From contig NC_044004.1 of assembly GCF_900496995.4 (NCBI RefSeq), forward strand, positions 2,852,001 through 2,916,000: a DNA stretch of 64,000 nt, read 5' to 3'. Shown here piece after piece: positions 19,990 through 32,024 of this stretch (the first letter of the stretch is position 1; every line of letters starts with the position of its first letter). The position numbers and the translations under genes are program-made. Under the pieces are notes generated by a model, which was not told the DNA's origin, did not search any database, and saw only the letters and a list, made by a program, of their open reading frames with translations. The DNA comes from Aquila chrysaetos chrysaetos (taxonomy: Eukaryota > Chordata > Aves > Accipitriformes > Accipitridae).

Positions 19990-20900
19990 AGCGGAGCCGT
20001 GAATACTTAAAATACTCAAAAACCCGTCCAGACACGGCCCTGGCCAACCGGCTCTTGGTGGCCCAGCTCCCCGGGGCGGCCATGGAGCCTCACGGCCGCT
20101 GCCCGGCTCACCCTCCGGGCCTGCAGCCACCGTGACTGGGGTCGGCTCCCAGGGGAACGCACCTCCGGGCCGGCACCGAGCGACCGAAGGGATTTCCCCC
20201 CCCCGCCCCGGCCCCGCCGCACCGACATGGCGGCCTCCCTCCTCCTTCCCCGGCCCTGGACAGCCACGTGATCCCCCCTCCCGTGTCACATGACTCCCCC
20301 TCCCTTCATCACGTGGAGGGGGGCCGGGCCGCCGCGCCGCCGGCGCCACCCGCCGGCCGCCCCTCCGTTTGCCCGACCGCCGCTCGGCCTTCTTCGGCTC
20401 CCGTACTTCCGGAAGCGCGTCGCCGTCAGGTGACCGGAAGCTGGCGACGGAAACGACGGGGGAGGACGGGGCTGGCAGGGCGGCAGGGCCAGAACCGGCG
20501 GCGGGCGCCGGGCCCCGGTGAGTGCGACCGGGCGGGCGGGCGGGCGGGCAAGCAGTGCGGGTCGCCACGTCCCCTTCTCCCTCCTCTCCCCCTTCCCTTC
20601 GCCGCCCCCCCTCAGCGGGCAGGGGCGAAGCGGGCACAGGCGCATGCGCGGAGCCCCCTCCGCCCCCCCAAGGCCGTGCCCGGGGGCGGCAGCAATGGGG
20701 GTGTCACTGCCCCACTGGTGTGTGTGGATGTGTGTGGTTAGGTGTTCTGTCCGTGCAGGTACAGCCGTCTGGGGGAGTGGCGGGGCTCGGTGCTGCCGGC
20801 GGGGCCCGCCGGGCGGCCGCTCTGCCCCCCCCCCGGGGGTGGCCGAGCCCTTCGTCCTGCCTGCTGCCGGTGGGGACCTAAAAGGGAGGGAGGTGGTGGG
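19990..20900 (+). promoter_or_regulatory. CpG-island promoter of UBOX5 and FASTKD5
   Basis: This dense CpG stretch lies upstream of both genes. It has E-box-type sites CACGTG at 20265-20270, GTCACATGAC at 20285-20294 and TCACGTGG at 20309-20316. Ets-type sites are CTTCCGGAAG at 20406-20415 and ACCGGAAG near 20433. A perfect NRF-1-type palindrome GCGCATGCGC lies at 20640-20649. No TATA box is seen. A consensus splice donor (G|GTGAGT) at 20517/20518 suggests a noncoding first exon ending there. Ets and NRF-1 sites are common at promoters of nuclear genes for mitochondrial proteins, which fits FASTKD5. Confidence 0.7.
20400..20517 (+). other. Probable noncoding first exon shared by UBOX5 and FASTKD5
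   Basis: The exon end is set by the donor GTGAGT at 20518. The start is approximate, placed around the Ets-site cluster. Compatible acceptors follow at 24997/24998 (just before the FASTKD5 start codon) and in the pyrimidine-rich stretch before the UBOX5 start codon at 32025. The 5' position and the sharing are inferred. Confidence 0.45.
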
Positions 20901-23900
20901 GGGGAAAAAGCAGAGACAAACAAAAGAAGTGACGGGTTTGCACTCTGACGTCGTAATCTCTTGGGGGGGGGGGAAACCACCACTCCTTTTCTGTTCTTTC
21001 TGTCTTCAGCCCAGGTACAGGTGTTCAGTGTAGGCTCTTGGCCAAAACGAGGTGTTTCCCCCCAAACGTTGCACTGCTGGGACCTGGAGTTCCTCACGCG
21101 TGCCGAGGAGATGCCGTCTGCCCTTTTATTGTCAGTGGTGCTGGGCAGGGGGAAAGCACGGGGCGGGGTGGTGCGCTGCAGTGGTGGGTGGTCTCCTAGC
21201 GTGGATCCCGTGAGGAGTCCCTCTCAGGATTTCAGAGGGACCAAAAGCCCAGACAGCATTTCAGGGTGCACCTCTATCCCCTTTCACAGAGCTGATACTC
21301 GGAGACGGGTGGCATCCCTCCAGGAATGTTGTTTTCCCTGGTGTTCAGCTAACGCTCAGCTGTGCAGTTGCACTCTTGGCCGAGAGCTCAGCTGTAAGTG
21401 TGACACACAGACAAGTACACAAAGATGTTTCCATCCCAGAGGACCTCCATCAAGTGCATTCGCAGGCTGCAGGGCCCAGCTCCAAAACTCACTTTCTGAC
21501 TGGCTTTTTGGAGTCACTGGTAGCGAAATTTCTGGAGAGACTTGCCCAGAGGTGGGAAGGAGTTTGGCTGTGTACAAACGAGAAGAGAAGCACAGTGGGA
21601 GGAGGAAGGAAGGCCAATTACTCAGGGTAAAAGTAAGAGAGGAAAATGGAGGAGAGGTGTAGGTTGAGTTGGAAGAAAAATGCTGTAGAAACTTCAAAGA
21701 TCACAAAGATTTAGGCTGGGAGTGGGTGAAAATCATGGGCAAAAGGCCACTTGGACCCAGCCTGTTTCTTTCAAAGGTGCTTGAAGTATCTCACCCAGCC
21801 CGACCTCGCTCCCCTGCGCATGGTCGTCTCATTTTTTGCTGGATTTGGAGCAAGGGAGGAGAGGAATATTCTCTTCACTCAGTAGCTTCCCAAATGCATC
21901 ACAGCTTAACGCTAAACTACGTGGATGGTATTCTTAGCAGCACGCGACGTTCACCTTCGGAGACTTCGGTGCGGGAACGCTGTGGCTTTGATTCTCTGTC
22001 TTTGAAGTGGGGCTGTCATCACCGAGAGGGGTGTTTCTGGTAACAGCAGAGTGCTGGATTTCATAGGTAGTATCGCCTTTCAACAGCAAATAGAACTTGT
22101 TTTAAATAAAACGCGTGTGTCTCCATAGTGCTTGTCAGTCTCTCAATAATAGAATAATAGATAGAAAACATGCAAAATACAGTCAGACAAGAAAGTCTCT
22201 CGGAAAGCCTAGATAGGCTAAACCTTCTCTTGTCCCAGATCATTTTTGCAGCTTGAACCAGCCCCTCCGAGTGTCCTCCAGGACAAGCTCTGTGAGGTGC
22301 TAGAAGAGGGGATGGTGTCAGAGGGGATGGCGTCTCCTTCCCCCAGCCACGGTGCAGATCTGAGCCTTGCCCACTTCACGGCTGCCTGTCTGCAGCCACA
22401 TGAAGATGGCATCTGTCACGTGCGGCCAGTTCAGGCTGGACATCACAGCCAGTAGAGCCAGAAACGATATTTTCATCAAACATTTCTTTGTGCTAAACAG
22501 CAGAGCTTTGAAATCCAGCTCCTGCTTGCTGCTGCTGCTGGCTTTGTGAGGACTGGGCTGTGCCGCAGTGTCACAGCTCTTGGCTCAGGTTTTACTGCTC
22601 AGGTTCTGAGGGGGCTTTTCCTTTCCTTTGCTCGCAAGACAGTTTGGAAGAGGTAGTCTCTCCTGCCTGTCGCGATTTGACTTCTCGCGCTGGAAGGGGA
22701 CGGCCGTGACCTTGCAGCTGCCTGGCTGCTGGGGAGTAGCGCTGCTGTAAGGGTCAGCAGTGCCTGGGGTCTGTGGAGCAGAGCCTGATCTGCACCAGGG
22801 GGCTGCCTCGTGGTGTGCTTTGAGATACAAATAAGGTGCCCAGCAAGCTTAGCAGCAATTGAGCATCTCACGATATTTGTCAGCCATTTGCTAGTCATCT
22901 TAAAAATGCATTGGCCTCTTTATCGTACCCTCCTCCTTGCGTGGCGGTCTCCAGAAATCTTCATTTCAGCTTGCCTTCCTTCTTTTTCCCCCAGAGCCTC
23001 CTGTTCTCCACCCAGATTGCTTTTTTCACCTCTCCTCCTGGGGTGGCTGAGAGGGGTACTGCTCCGGCAGCTTCTCCTCACCCAGCAGCTAGTGGTTGCT
23101 GCCCCCAAGCTCTGCCTGTGGAGCAGAGGATGTGAGATCTCCTCGGCTGCCTCAGTGCAAGTCAACGTGGTTGGTCCCAAAGGACTGAATTGAGCCATTT
23201 GACTTTGCACTGGAGCAAATCAGGAGCGCTCCCGTGCCAACTCTGTGCTGAGATCCTGTCCTCAGACAGAAGCCAAGCCTCAACAAGACAGAGGTAAAGC
23301 TACCTGGTGAGAAAACAGCCTGCAGAGAGCAGCAGGCTGCTGGTGCCTGTGCCAGATCAGAGATGTCTTGCCTGCCTGTCTGCTCCTGTTACTGATTTTG
23401 CTGCTGTGAGAAAGTTCAGGGCGCACAAGAGACAGCAGAGGCTGCTGCGGGGAACCATCCCCCCAGGAGGCAGTACCCCACATCTGGCACCAAGAGGGAG
23501 CAAAGACCATCACTTTGACTCTCCCCGTCCTCCCTCCCTTCCTATCTCACCCTTCCTTGAGAGGAGGTGATGCATCACCATTGCGATGCAGGAGTAGATC
23601 ATCTAATGGGTCATGGGAGACGGTGGGGATTCTTGTACTCAAAAAAAATCCAGCTTACGTTCAGCCAGAGCTGCATGTGATCCCCCATCCCACCGCAGCC
23701 CTCTCCTACTCAGATACCCCAAAGCCACAGCGTTCATCCCACCTCTTCTTCCCCCAAGGCATCCATTTTGCTGCTGCAAAACTGAGTTTGCCTGCACCAA
23801 TTCGACATCTTGATCTAGCCCTAATCAGGAAGCCACATGTATAAGCTGAGCTCAGAGGGATGCCCATAAAGGATTTATTTCCCCCACACAGGGAGCACAG

Positions 23901-24997
23901 AAGCTAATGCGTATCGCTGTTGCAGTGTCTCTGCCAGGCTTCGGCTTTCCTGATTGCTCGGCGCTCTGTGGTAGTGAGAGCACAAAGGATTTTAAAGAAG
24001 TTGAAAATGTCTGATCTAATGCATCTTTGGGGTTGGCCACATGTGGTGGGATAAGGGTGTGCTACACAGAGCGCTGAGCTGGTGCTTTTTTTTTAAATCA
24101 GCATCTGAATCATTGTAAACAGGCTCGTTTGGCAGCCGCTGCAGGCTGGCAGCATGCAGCTTAACTCCTGACAAATTTCTCATCCTCGCTCTCTGTGCTG
24201 TAGCTGGTTTAGGCAGGAGTTAGGAAGGCGCCAGGCATTTTTAAGCCTTCTGCACCCTAAAACTATGGGAGATTCTCCCAAGTCTGAAGCATAAAGTTCT
24301 GTTCCCTCTGCTTCTCAACTCGAGATGTAGCATCTCATGATGATTTGTGTTACTTCTCCCATACTCTTCCCTTTGTTCTGGGGCCACATTTCTCCTCTCA
24401 GCTAATCTTTATCTTCAGGTTACGGGCCAGCTTTCACTCTGTGGACTGGTTTTGCGGAGACTTTGCTCAGAGCCTCCACATGCTGTCTCCAGGTGCGAAG
24501 AGCAGTGTGGCACCCTGGATATTTCGACAACTTGTCGGGGGGTGGTGGTTAGTGTTTCAGACTATGGTGACTGAAGTAGCAGAATGCTCTCTTTGAATAC
24601 ATAAAATCTCTTGAAGCTGCAGCTCTACTGCAAAAATATGTTTTCATTGTTTAGAATGAAAAAAAAGCAGTTTGGGTCTCTTAAAAATGAAAAAGCGATG
24701 ACTTTTTTCTTAACTCCCACAGTCTCTGCCAGGTTACTTGTAGCTGCTGAGTAGCAGGTAGTACCCGTCTGCCATGTACCCTGACTTCGGGTATGTCAGG
24801 TCACCTGGGTGCTTGTCTTGAACTGCCTTTGCATGAGGTGATGTTCGATAGCAGCTGCCTTACGGCGTTGCAGGGAAACAGCCGCCTCGGCTAGGGGAAA
24901 CACTGGCATCGCCTCACTTTTGGTAGCGTAAAGGATAGATTAAAAAGTGCTTCGTGTTAGGTGGAAGCCACTCATTCTTCGTCTGCCCTTTTTTCAG
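20900..24997. other. First intron of UBOX5 upstream of FASTKD5, no gene seen
   Basis: No convincing coding exon appears on either strand. The stretch ends in a pyrimidine tract with CAG at 24995-24997, the acceptor for the FASTKD5 exon. Confidence 0.55.
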
Positions 24998-25035
24998 TAC
25001 CTGGAAGCAATTCTGACCCCAGTAAATTGTGATCC

Positions 25036-27510
25036 ATGGCTACAGTGCTAATATGCCGAAGATTTCCAAGACTGAGCAGGGTGACTGCATTTTCGACTAC
25101 AGCCAAGTGCAAGGCCAAGAGCGGAAGCAGCAAAAGTGAGCAGGAAAAGGAAGAGAACCCAGAAACGGCCAACACCAGAAGCGAATCTGCAGCTACAATC
25201 CAGTTGCTGAATCCACTGGACTACAGAGTATTGTATAATCCATCTGCCTATGCCAAAAGCAGAGCTGCCTCCCAGCAGCACGCTGCTGGGAGCAGTGGCC
25301 AGGCTCTCGGTGACACTTTCACCAGCCCTGGCAGGGCACAGGTTCAGCATACATTCGGTAACGCCTCTTCTCAAGCTTTGCCTTCCGTCAGAAATGCCCT
25401 GCCAAAGCCCAACTCCAAACCGCTCCTCAAGCAGACCATCTCGGCGTGCCTTTCTGTGGCACAAACCAAGGAGGAGACAGAAGAGGATAGAAGAGAGATG
25501 CATGACTCCAAGGAGGACCCTCGTGTGTTTCAGAAGGGGAGGCCTGAATACAAATCTCTCAGCTATGACAAGTTTGAGCCAGTAGAGACCCTTCCTTTAG
25601 AAGAAGGTGACTCGATTTTACACAGTGTGGCCGTATGCAAGGGCAGCCAGAGCCCAGGAACTATCACAGATTATTTTTGCAAGCTGAGTCGTTTGCCAGT
25701 GGAACAACATGCCGCATTGGTGTCCGAACCCAGGTTTAATACACTGTGTCGCTGTGCTGTCAAAAACATCGGGTTGTTCAGTACTTCAGAACTCATCGAT
25801 ATTTTGAAAGCTTGTGTTCGTTTGGTTGTTCCACCCACCCACCCTCTGCTGAACGCATGCGAGAATGAATTCTGCCGGCGAGTGTGGGACATGAACCTGG
25901 ACCAGCTGCTGCTGGTGGCTGATTGCTGGCGCTGTCTGGAGCGTAGCGTGCCTTCCTACCTGAGCATTTTGTTCAGCTATGCCAACATGCACTGGAAAGA
26001 CCTCACTTTGCCCCAGTTTGTTCAGCTTCTTTATATCATAGGTGAAGGCCGGAGGTCACCCGCAGACTTGACGCAGAAGGTGGAGAGCATGATTTTGAAG
26101 TACTTGGACTCCTTCACCTTGGAGGAGGTGGGTGCTGTCTGCTTAGGGCTCTTCAAGTCCCTCAGTGGTATCTCTGACCACGTCATGAGAAAAATTGCAG
26201 ACAGAGTCTACCTGCAGATGGAAGACATGAGCACTTACGCTTTGGTGAACGTGCTTAAAGTACTCCGCTACAGTCGCGTGGACCACTTACCCCTCTTGAA
26301 GGAACTTGGGAAGGTTATTCCCGCTCGGATTCCTACAGTAAACATCCAGGGCATCATGCACATCACTCTTACCTGTTCATCCCTACACTACTTTGACGAG
26401 GGCATTATGGCTGCTGCAGCCATGTCTTTGCCTTCTAAGGTGACTTACTGCCGAAGCAAAGATGCTGCCAAGTTCTTGTGGTCGTTCGGATGCCTGGACT
26501 ATGAACCGCCGAACGAGGAAGAGTTTTACTCCAGCCTGATAGAGCAGATGCATAGGAAACTCCATGAATTTAGGAAGTATCCAGAGCATCTCCTTACTGG
26601 TTTGCTTGGCCTGGCATTTGTCAAACGCTTCCCAGAGGACCTGATAGACTATGCTTTGAGGGATGAGTTTGTCCAGAAAACAAGAGGTAGTAAGTATGAG
26701 CTCAAAAAGGACCTGTTCACGCTTAGTAAGAGTGTTGAAATTGAGTGCCCGAGCTACCAAGGCAGCCGCCTTCCACCTCAGCTTTATCAAGAGATGACCG
26801 AGATGGTTTTGAATTTTGCAGAGCAGGAAATCTATGTCAGGCCTGAAATTGTGGAAGCTGCGTCTCTTCTCGAGAGCATGTTAGGTGGCCCCGAATATGT
26901 GAAAAACCACATGATCCTGCCTCACACGAGATCGAGTGATCTAGAGGTTCATTTGGCTATGGATGGACATCCCATCCCTTTCAACTTAAAGGACCCTATT
27001 ACAGATAAGAAACTGAAAGACTTCGGAGTTAGTCTAACAGATGACTTAATGACTCAGCTTATAAAAGGGAGATGTAATAGCCAGTCTCCTGTGGAAGTGG
27101 AAAATGAAGCCAGGACTCCTGGGCAGGAGTGGAGGGAAGAAGCAGGAACACCAAATGCAGGGGATAGTGCTGCGCTTTCAGGTGGAGCTCTTCTTGCAGG
27201 TGCCAGATTGCAAGTTGAGCCTAAATCGGAGCGCTGTCTTGAAGTCCCCCCATCTCTTACACTGAACCGGCAGCCTCAGCAGGTGAAACTGGCGATTCAG
27301 GTGTCCAACCGAAACCACTACTGCTACTGCTCCAAGCGGCTCTTGGGGCTGCACTGCTTGAAACGGCGGCAGCTGCAGCAGCTGGGGTACGTGGTGGTTG
27401 AGCTTCCCTTCTGGGAATGGTTTCCTCTGCTCAAACGCACGCGTTTGGAGAAACTGAGCTACCTCCATTACAAAGTGTTTGACCCAGCGCTGCGTAGCAG
27501 GCCTGGCTAG
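25036..27510 (+). CDS. FASTKD5: FASTKD5, FAST kinase domain-containing protein 5
   Basis: A single uninterrupted exon of 824 codons, longer than the human protein (764). Residues 1-30 (MATVLICRRFPRLSRVTAFS...) are basic and hydroxylated without acids, as in a mitochondrial presequence. Residues 30-180 are poorly conserved, Ser/Gln-rich and charged. From about residue 195 the helical-repeat body matches the family throughout, with blocks such as MNLDQLLLVADCWR, LILKYLDSF-type (here MILKYLDSF), EEVGAVCLGLFKS, CRSKDAAKFLWSFG and MILPHTRSSDLEV. The C-terminal RAP domain (about 757-818) holds NRNHYCYCSKRLLGLHCLKR and WEWFPLLKRTRLEKL. Family role: a mitochondrial RNA-granule protein needed to process mitochondrial mRNA precursors that are not bounded by tRNAs. 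A TGA in frame two codons before the ATG and a splice acceptor 38 bases upstream fix the start. It is nested in a UBOX5 intron on the same strand, as in mammals. Confidence 0.97.
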   Translation: MATVLICRRFPRLSRVTAFSTTAKCKAKSGSSKSEQEKEENPETANTRSESAATIQLLNPLDYRVLYNPSAYAKSRAASQQHAAGSSGQALGDTFTSPGRAQVQHTFGNASSQALPSVRNALPKPNSKPLLKQTISACLSVAQTKEETEEDRREMHDSKEDPRVFQKGRPEYKSLSYDKFEPVETLPLEEGDSILHSVAVCKGSQSPGTITDYFCKLSRLPVEQHAALVSEPRFNTLCRCAVKNIGLFSTSELIDILKACVRLVVPPTHPLLNACENEFCRRVWDMNLDQLLLVADCWRCLERSVPSYLSILFSYANMHWKDLTLPQFVQLLYIIGEGRRSPADLTQKVESMILKYLDSFTLEEVGAVCLGLFKSLSGISDHVMRKIADRVYLQMEDMSTYALVNVLKVLRYSRVDHLPLLKELGKVIPARIPTVNIQGIMHITLTCSSLHYFDEGIMAAAAMSLPSKVTYCRSKDAAKFLWSFGCLDYEPPNEEEFYSSLIEQMHRKLHEFRKYPEHLLTGLLGLAFVKRFPEDLIDYALRDEFVQKTRGSKYELKKDLFTLSKSVEIECPSYQGSRLPPQLYQEMTEMVLNFAEQEIYVRPEIVEAASLLESMLGGPEYVKNHMILPHTRSSDLEVHLAMDGHPIPFNLKDPITDKKLKDFGVSLTDDLMTQLIKGRCNSQSPVEVENEARTPGQEWREEAGTPNAGDSAALSGGALLAGARLQVEPKSERCLEVPPSLTLNRQPQQVKLAIQVSNRNHYCYCSKRLLGLHCLKRRQLQQLGYVVVELPFWEWFPLLKRTRLEKLSYLHYKVFDPALRSRPG

Positions 27511-27724
27511 TCTGGTATAGTGCTCGCTCAGAGGCTGACACTGCCTCCCAGATGCATCTCTCTTTCTGTTTACTGATTAAAATGGTCTCTGAGTGTTGGT
27601 TAAGTTTTTGGCAGGTCCTCTGTGTGCTCAGGCTGCCTTGCTGTGTTAGTCAGTTCTGCTCTGCTGACAGTCATATGTCCCACACTCTCCTTTTGTACAT
27701 ACATCCTCAAATGCTTCCATGACA

Positions 27725-27730
27725 AATAAA
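27725..27730 (+). terminator. Poly(A) signal of FASTKD5
   Basis: AATAAA lies 215 bases after the FASTKD5 stop, with T-rich and TG-rich sequence following. It gives a short 3' UTR and lets FASTKD5 end inside the UBOX5 intron. Confidence 0.7.
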
Positions 27731-27734
27731 AACT

Positions 27735-30700
27735 ACTGTCCTATTCATTTTTCTCTGTGATTACCTTTTTCTCCACCCTAAATGAAACTGGATGGATTTG
27801 GTGGCTCTGTGAGAGCAGAACGGTGGTATTTGGGAGGGAATTGGGATGATCTTTAGTCATGAAGCTGAGCTGGGTGCTAGGAATGCACATATGTATTTCC
27901 TTACTGTTTCCATCACTGTCAAGCTGGGGCTGGTAGTCAGGCAGTCTGAGTTTTTCCTTTAGGAGCTGTGCACGAGCAGGACAGAGCATGAAAGCTGAGT
28001 GGTGAGATGGAAGCTGGGGCTGAGGGTTGGGGTGCTCTGACCCTGAGACATTAATTTCATGCTCGGCTCTCAGCAATGCCTGGCAGAGAGGATTTGCATC
28101 GTGTTCACCCTGTTGATACCGTCTGCCACCGAATGGGGCTGACAAATCCAGGTGATTCCCCTGCCTGGGTGAAGATGAGTCCTGTGCAAACCAGACTGCA
28201 AACTCTGGCTGTGTGAAGCATCTGCTCTGGAGGCTGCTGGTTTCACCCTCCATCACATGGCTCACTGTGTTATTTTCTTGCTCAGGATGTGGCCTGGTGT
28301 CTGATTTCTGCATGTCACTGTGAGGACAGAGTTGCTGGCATCTTCCTGAGCTTTCAGGTGGTGGTTCTTGCCGAGGGGAGGGATGTTTCCTGAGGTGCAC
28401 AGGGCAGACTCTGCATCTGAGCAGAGCTGAAGGGATTATTTCACATGGAGCAGCAGATGAAACTCCCATTCCCACTGCAAAGGCAGCTGAGCTGTTCTGG
28501 CGATTTTGCCGTGCAGCATTTCAAGGTGCTGAAATTAATCCTGAGGTGGAGGATGGGGAAGAGAGGTGGCAGTAAGCAGGTTGCTGTCCCAAGACAGATG
28601 CTGTATATTAGCTCATTTTGGCTGCCTGGTTTCAAATGTCTGGGCTCGTTTTTTTCCTCTCTCAAATACTCAGCGTTATGGAGCACCTTAGTTCAATGAC
28701 GACTATGCACGTTCCTTACTGCAGCAGCTCTCTAGTCTTGGGTAGGACACCAGGAAGGCACTTAGTGAGTAGCTCCAAAAAGCCTGGTTTTAAATTACTT
28801 GCCCAAGACCACAGAGGATCTTGCTGGTATAGAAAAGGACAGAGTGCAGTCCTTCAGGTCTGCATTTCACCACCTAGTCGAAAGATCTTCATTCACCTTA
28901 GGGAAGGCACGCACTCGAGAGAGATGGACGCTTTTGTGGCGTCCTGATGGCACTTCATAGTCTTTAAGTCCTTCGTGATCTTTGAGTTGGTTGTTTTGAT
29001 GAGTAATGACTTTAGTAATGCAGTTTTGCAGGTGTTGAATTTTTAAAGTGTTCATAAATTCAGATCCTTCCTCGTGCCACAACCACGTGAGTTGTCACTA
29101 GCACAGGAGACCTCCACACAAGTTTGGGGTGTAATGGCATCAGTAGCCGTGGGAAGCCACATCTGCTGCTCCATCCCATTCTTTTTCCAGAGCTTTTCAC
29201 AGTCTGCATTTCCCAGGCTCTTTGCTAGAGGGGTCCGGGGCTCACTGTCCCCATCTGAATCTGGCTGCTGCTCTGATCAGTTCATCTCGCCTGCTTTTGC
29301 CTGTCCCTGCTGATTCTTGTTCCCAGCCTGCCTCTCTGGCCTCAGCCAGCCCCTTTACTTTCCTATCACAGTGTGTCCAGCCAGCTCTCGCTTTCCTTCT
29401 TTACACAGAAGCTTAGTCCTAGTCTTATTCCAGTTTCTCATTTAATCTGTCCCTTCATCCCCACTGTCTGTCTTCTGAGTTGTGTTTTCATGGGAAGAGT
29501 GAAAAAAACACAGCCATGGGTAAAAGCAACTCAGTGACCAACTTTAGCTGTGAAGCAAGAGTGCAGCAGAGCTTTTCAGAAGAAAGGAGAGCAGTGACTT
29601 GGACGTGCAGAATAGTGCCTTTTCTTAGCAAGATGGTGAACCTGGAAAAATTAGCCTGAGTTGTTTAAGTCTGTCAGGGTCACAAACAGGTAAGAGAAAA
29701 TCCTGTAAAATACACCTATATATACATACATAGCTCCTTGTGCTGCAGAACAAGGAGGAACTGAATTGAAAGACAGCAAGTTGAGTGAGAGAATAAATTG
29801 TTTGTAATTAACCAGAGCTAATTGCCACAGATTATTAAAAGCATGGTAGAAAAGGATGAAGATTTAGAATGCAACCTCAGTAACAGCCCTAGGCTTGGAA
29901 GAAGACGTGAGTCTGTCCTGAGGGATGGCTTGCACCCATCTGTGATTTGCCTAGCATGAGGCAGCACTTAGAAAGAGGAGGTTGCATAGCGCAATGTCCG
30001 AGGGAGAATTTGACATCTGCTGTAGGCAGGATCTCAGTAGACAGCGGCTCATGAGAAGTGAGTTTTTAAAGCGATGATTTTGCGGGGGTGCAGAGGTGAA
30101 GGTGCCTCTCCCTGCTCACCGACATTGAGGGAAGGTCTCACCGAGACTTGCTGAATGCGAATGCACCAGTATGGTCAGATTGGAATGGAGAAGTCTTCAG
30201 CCCAGGAAAGAGATACGAGGAGAAATAGAACAGAGAGTGAATCTTGAGTCATTCCAAGAAAGGGAGCAAAGAGAGTTAATTTGCCATTTTCCATAATACC
30301 AGTGTTGAGGGCCAAGCTAATATACCAGGCAACAGGTTCAAAATGAACCAAAAAGAGTAGTTTTGTCACACAGCCTGTAGTTAAACCAGCAATCTTATTC
30401 CCACAAGATGTAGGTGCCAAAAGTCAAACCAGTTTAAAAGCCTGTTTGAACAATTCCACACTGGCAGCCCTGTACTGGAAGCTTCTCGGGCTCAGGCAGC
30501 CAAGAAAGTAGTATTGGAGGAGCGTTGGTTTGTACTTGCCCTGTTCCTGTGTTCCCTGTTGAGGAGCAGGAATTGCTCCTGATGGCTGTCAGACCAAATA
30601 TTGGGCTAGAAGGGGTGCTTGTCTGGCAAGCTGCAGCTTTCCCTAAGTTCACACTGCTTTGGTTAAACATTAGCATTGTAACCTTCAAGTTCTGCTCTCT

Positions 30701-32020
30701 GCAGGCTTGGCTTCTATTGTGTTGATTTTTGTACGTGGGATTTGTACCGCGGGTACCACATTTCTCGTTTCAGACTGTTGCGCTCGATCGTTGGCAGACC
30801 GGACTGCACCCGCACGCTTAGCAGGCAGGGAAAGCAAGCTCGTTAACGCTCTGCATTTCAGTGGCCGGACCGGCGTGCCCCCAGAAGGCCAATTTCATTT
30901 TGGCTGAACTAACAGCTTCAGTTGAAAATCATTAAAGGGCTGCTTGTTCTTGAAGAAAGCCGTGGGTTCCTGATTTGTGAGGTTGCCCAGGGCAATGACA
31001 TATTAAAACTAAGGTTAACGTAAGGTTAAAACTTTTGCCTCGCAGATAATTTCATTCTTAAAAGGGTTCTGATATAACCAATTTGAGTCACATTTTTTTG
31101 AATGGAAAAGAAGGTGCGTTCACTTGAGTTTCGTTAATGAACGTTGTCAGAAGAATCAGCTGGGCCGGTGTTCAGAACACAGATAATCTCTCTCAGAGCT
31201 ATTAAATGCCCTCTGCTCCCTTGGAGCTATTAAATACCGATTATTAATATTTGTGTTTAATCTTAGCTTACATCTGAGGCTCCCAAAGCCCTCAAGAAAC
31301 ATTTCTCTTTGCGGCAGCGGTGTGTTAGTGCTGACTGGTGTTACCCTCGTCCCAAGAGGCCCCGTCTGAGCTTGTTGCGTTGGGTGTTGTCCAAAAGCGC
31401 AGGCAGGTCCTGCCTCAAACCGCTGAAGGCAGCGGATAGACGTGGCGCGCACGGAGACAAACCAGGCAGTTCAAGGCCACACGGTGGGAATGGACACCGG
31501 CTCTTTCCACCTCGCAGCGGTGCGGGGCTGCGGTGCTGAATGCCCCCGTCAGATCACAGAGCAGCCCGTCCGTGTCCTCCAGGTCCGACTGAGGCTGCTG
31601 AGAGCTCACACCAATTCCTTTGACAACCGCATGTGATATTCTCATGCTTTACTGTATCTACAAAACCTCCTGCCTCTTTGATAAACTTTCAGATCTAATT
31701 GCTAGTCTATCCATAGGTAAGACATTTCTAGTTAAAATAGCCATTTTCTCTTTGGTATTTCTCCAGGGGTTCACTGATTAATATTAATGCAATTTTTTCT
31801 CTCGATCCCGTCTGTCCACCACAGTAATTTGGGTTTATACTGGCTTCACCTCCTGGACTCAGATCTGAGCTGCATTTTAGGAACTACCGAGCTTGTAATT
31901 CATACAGGCTCCGAAACACGAGATCCTTCCACTGTTCACTGATGTTCACTTTCTTTATTTTGCTTTTTTTTTTTTTACAAGCTGAATCTGATGCTCAGAA
32001 AGTGAGCTCTCTCCAACTGC
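27735..32020. other. Rest of UBOX5 intron 1, no gene seen
   Basis: The frame at 27741-28475 on the - strand (244 codons) and smaller ones show no family resemblance. No interspersed repeat was recognised. A run of 12 T at about 31967-31978 followed by ACAAG leads into the UBOX5 start-codon exon. Confidence 0.55.
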
Positions 32021-32024
32021 CAAG

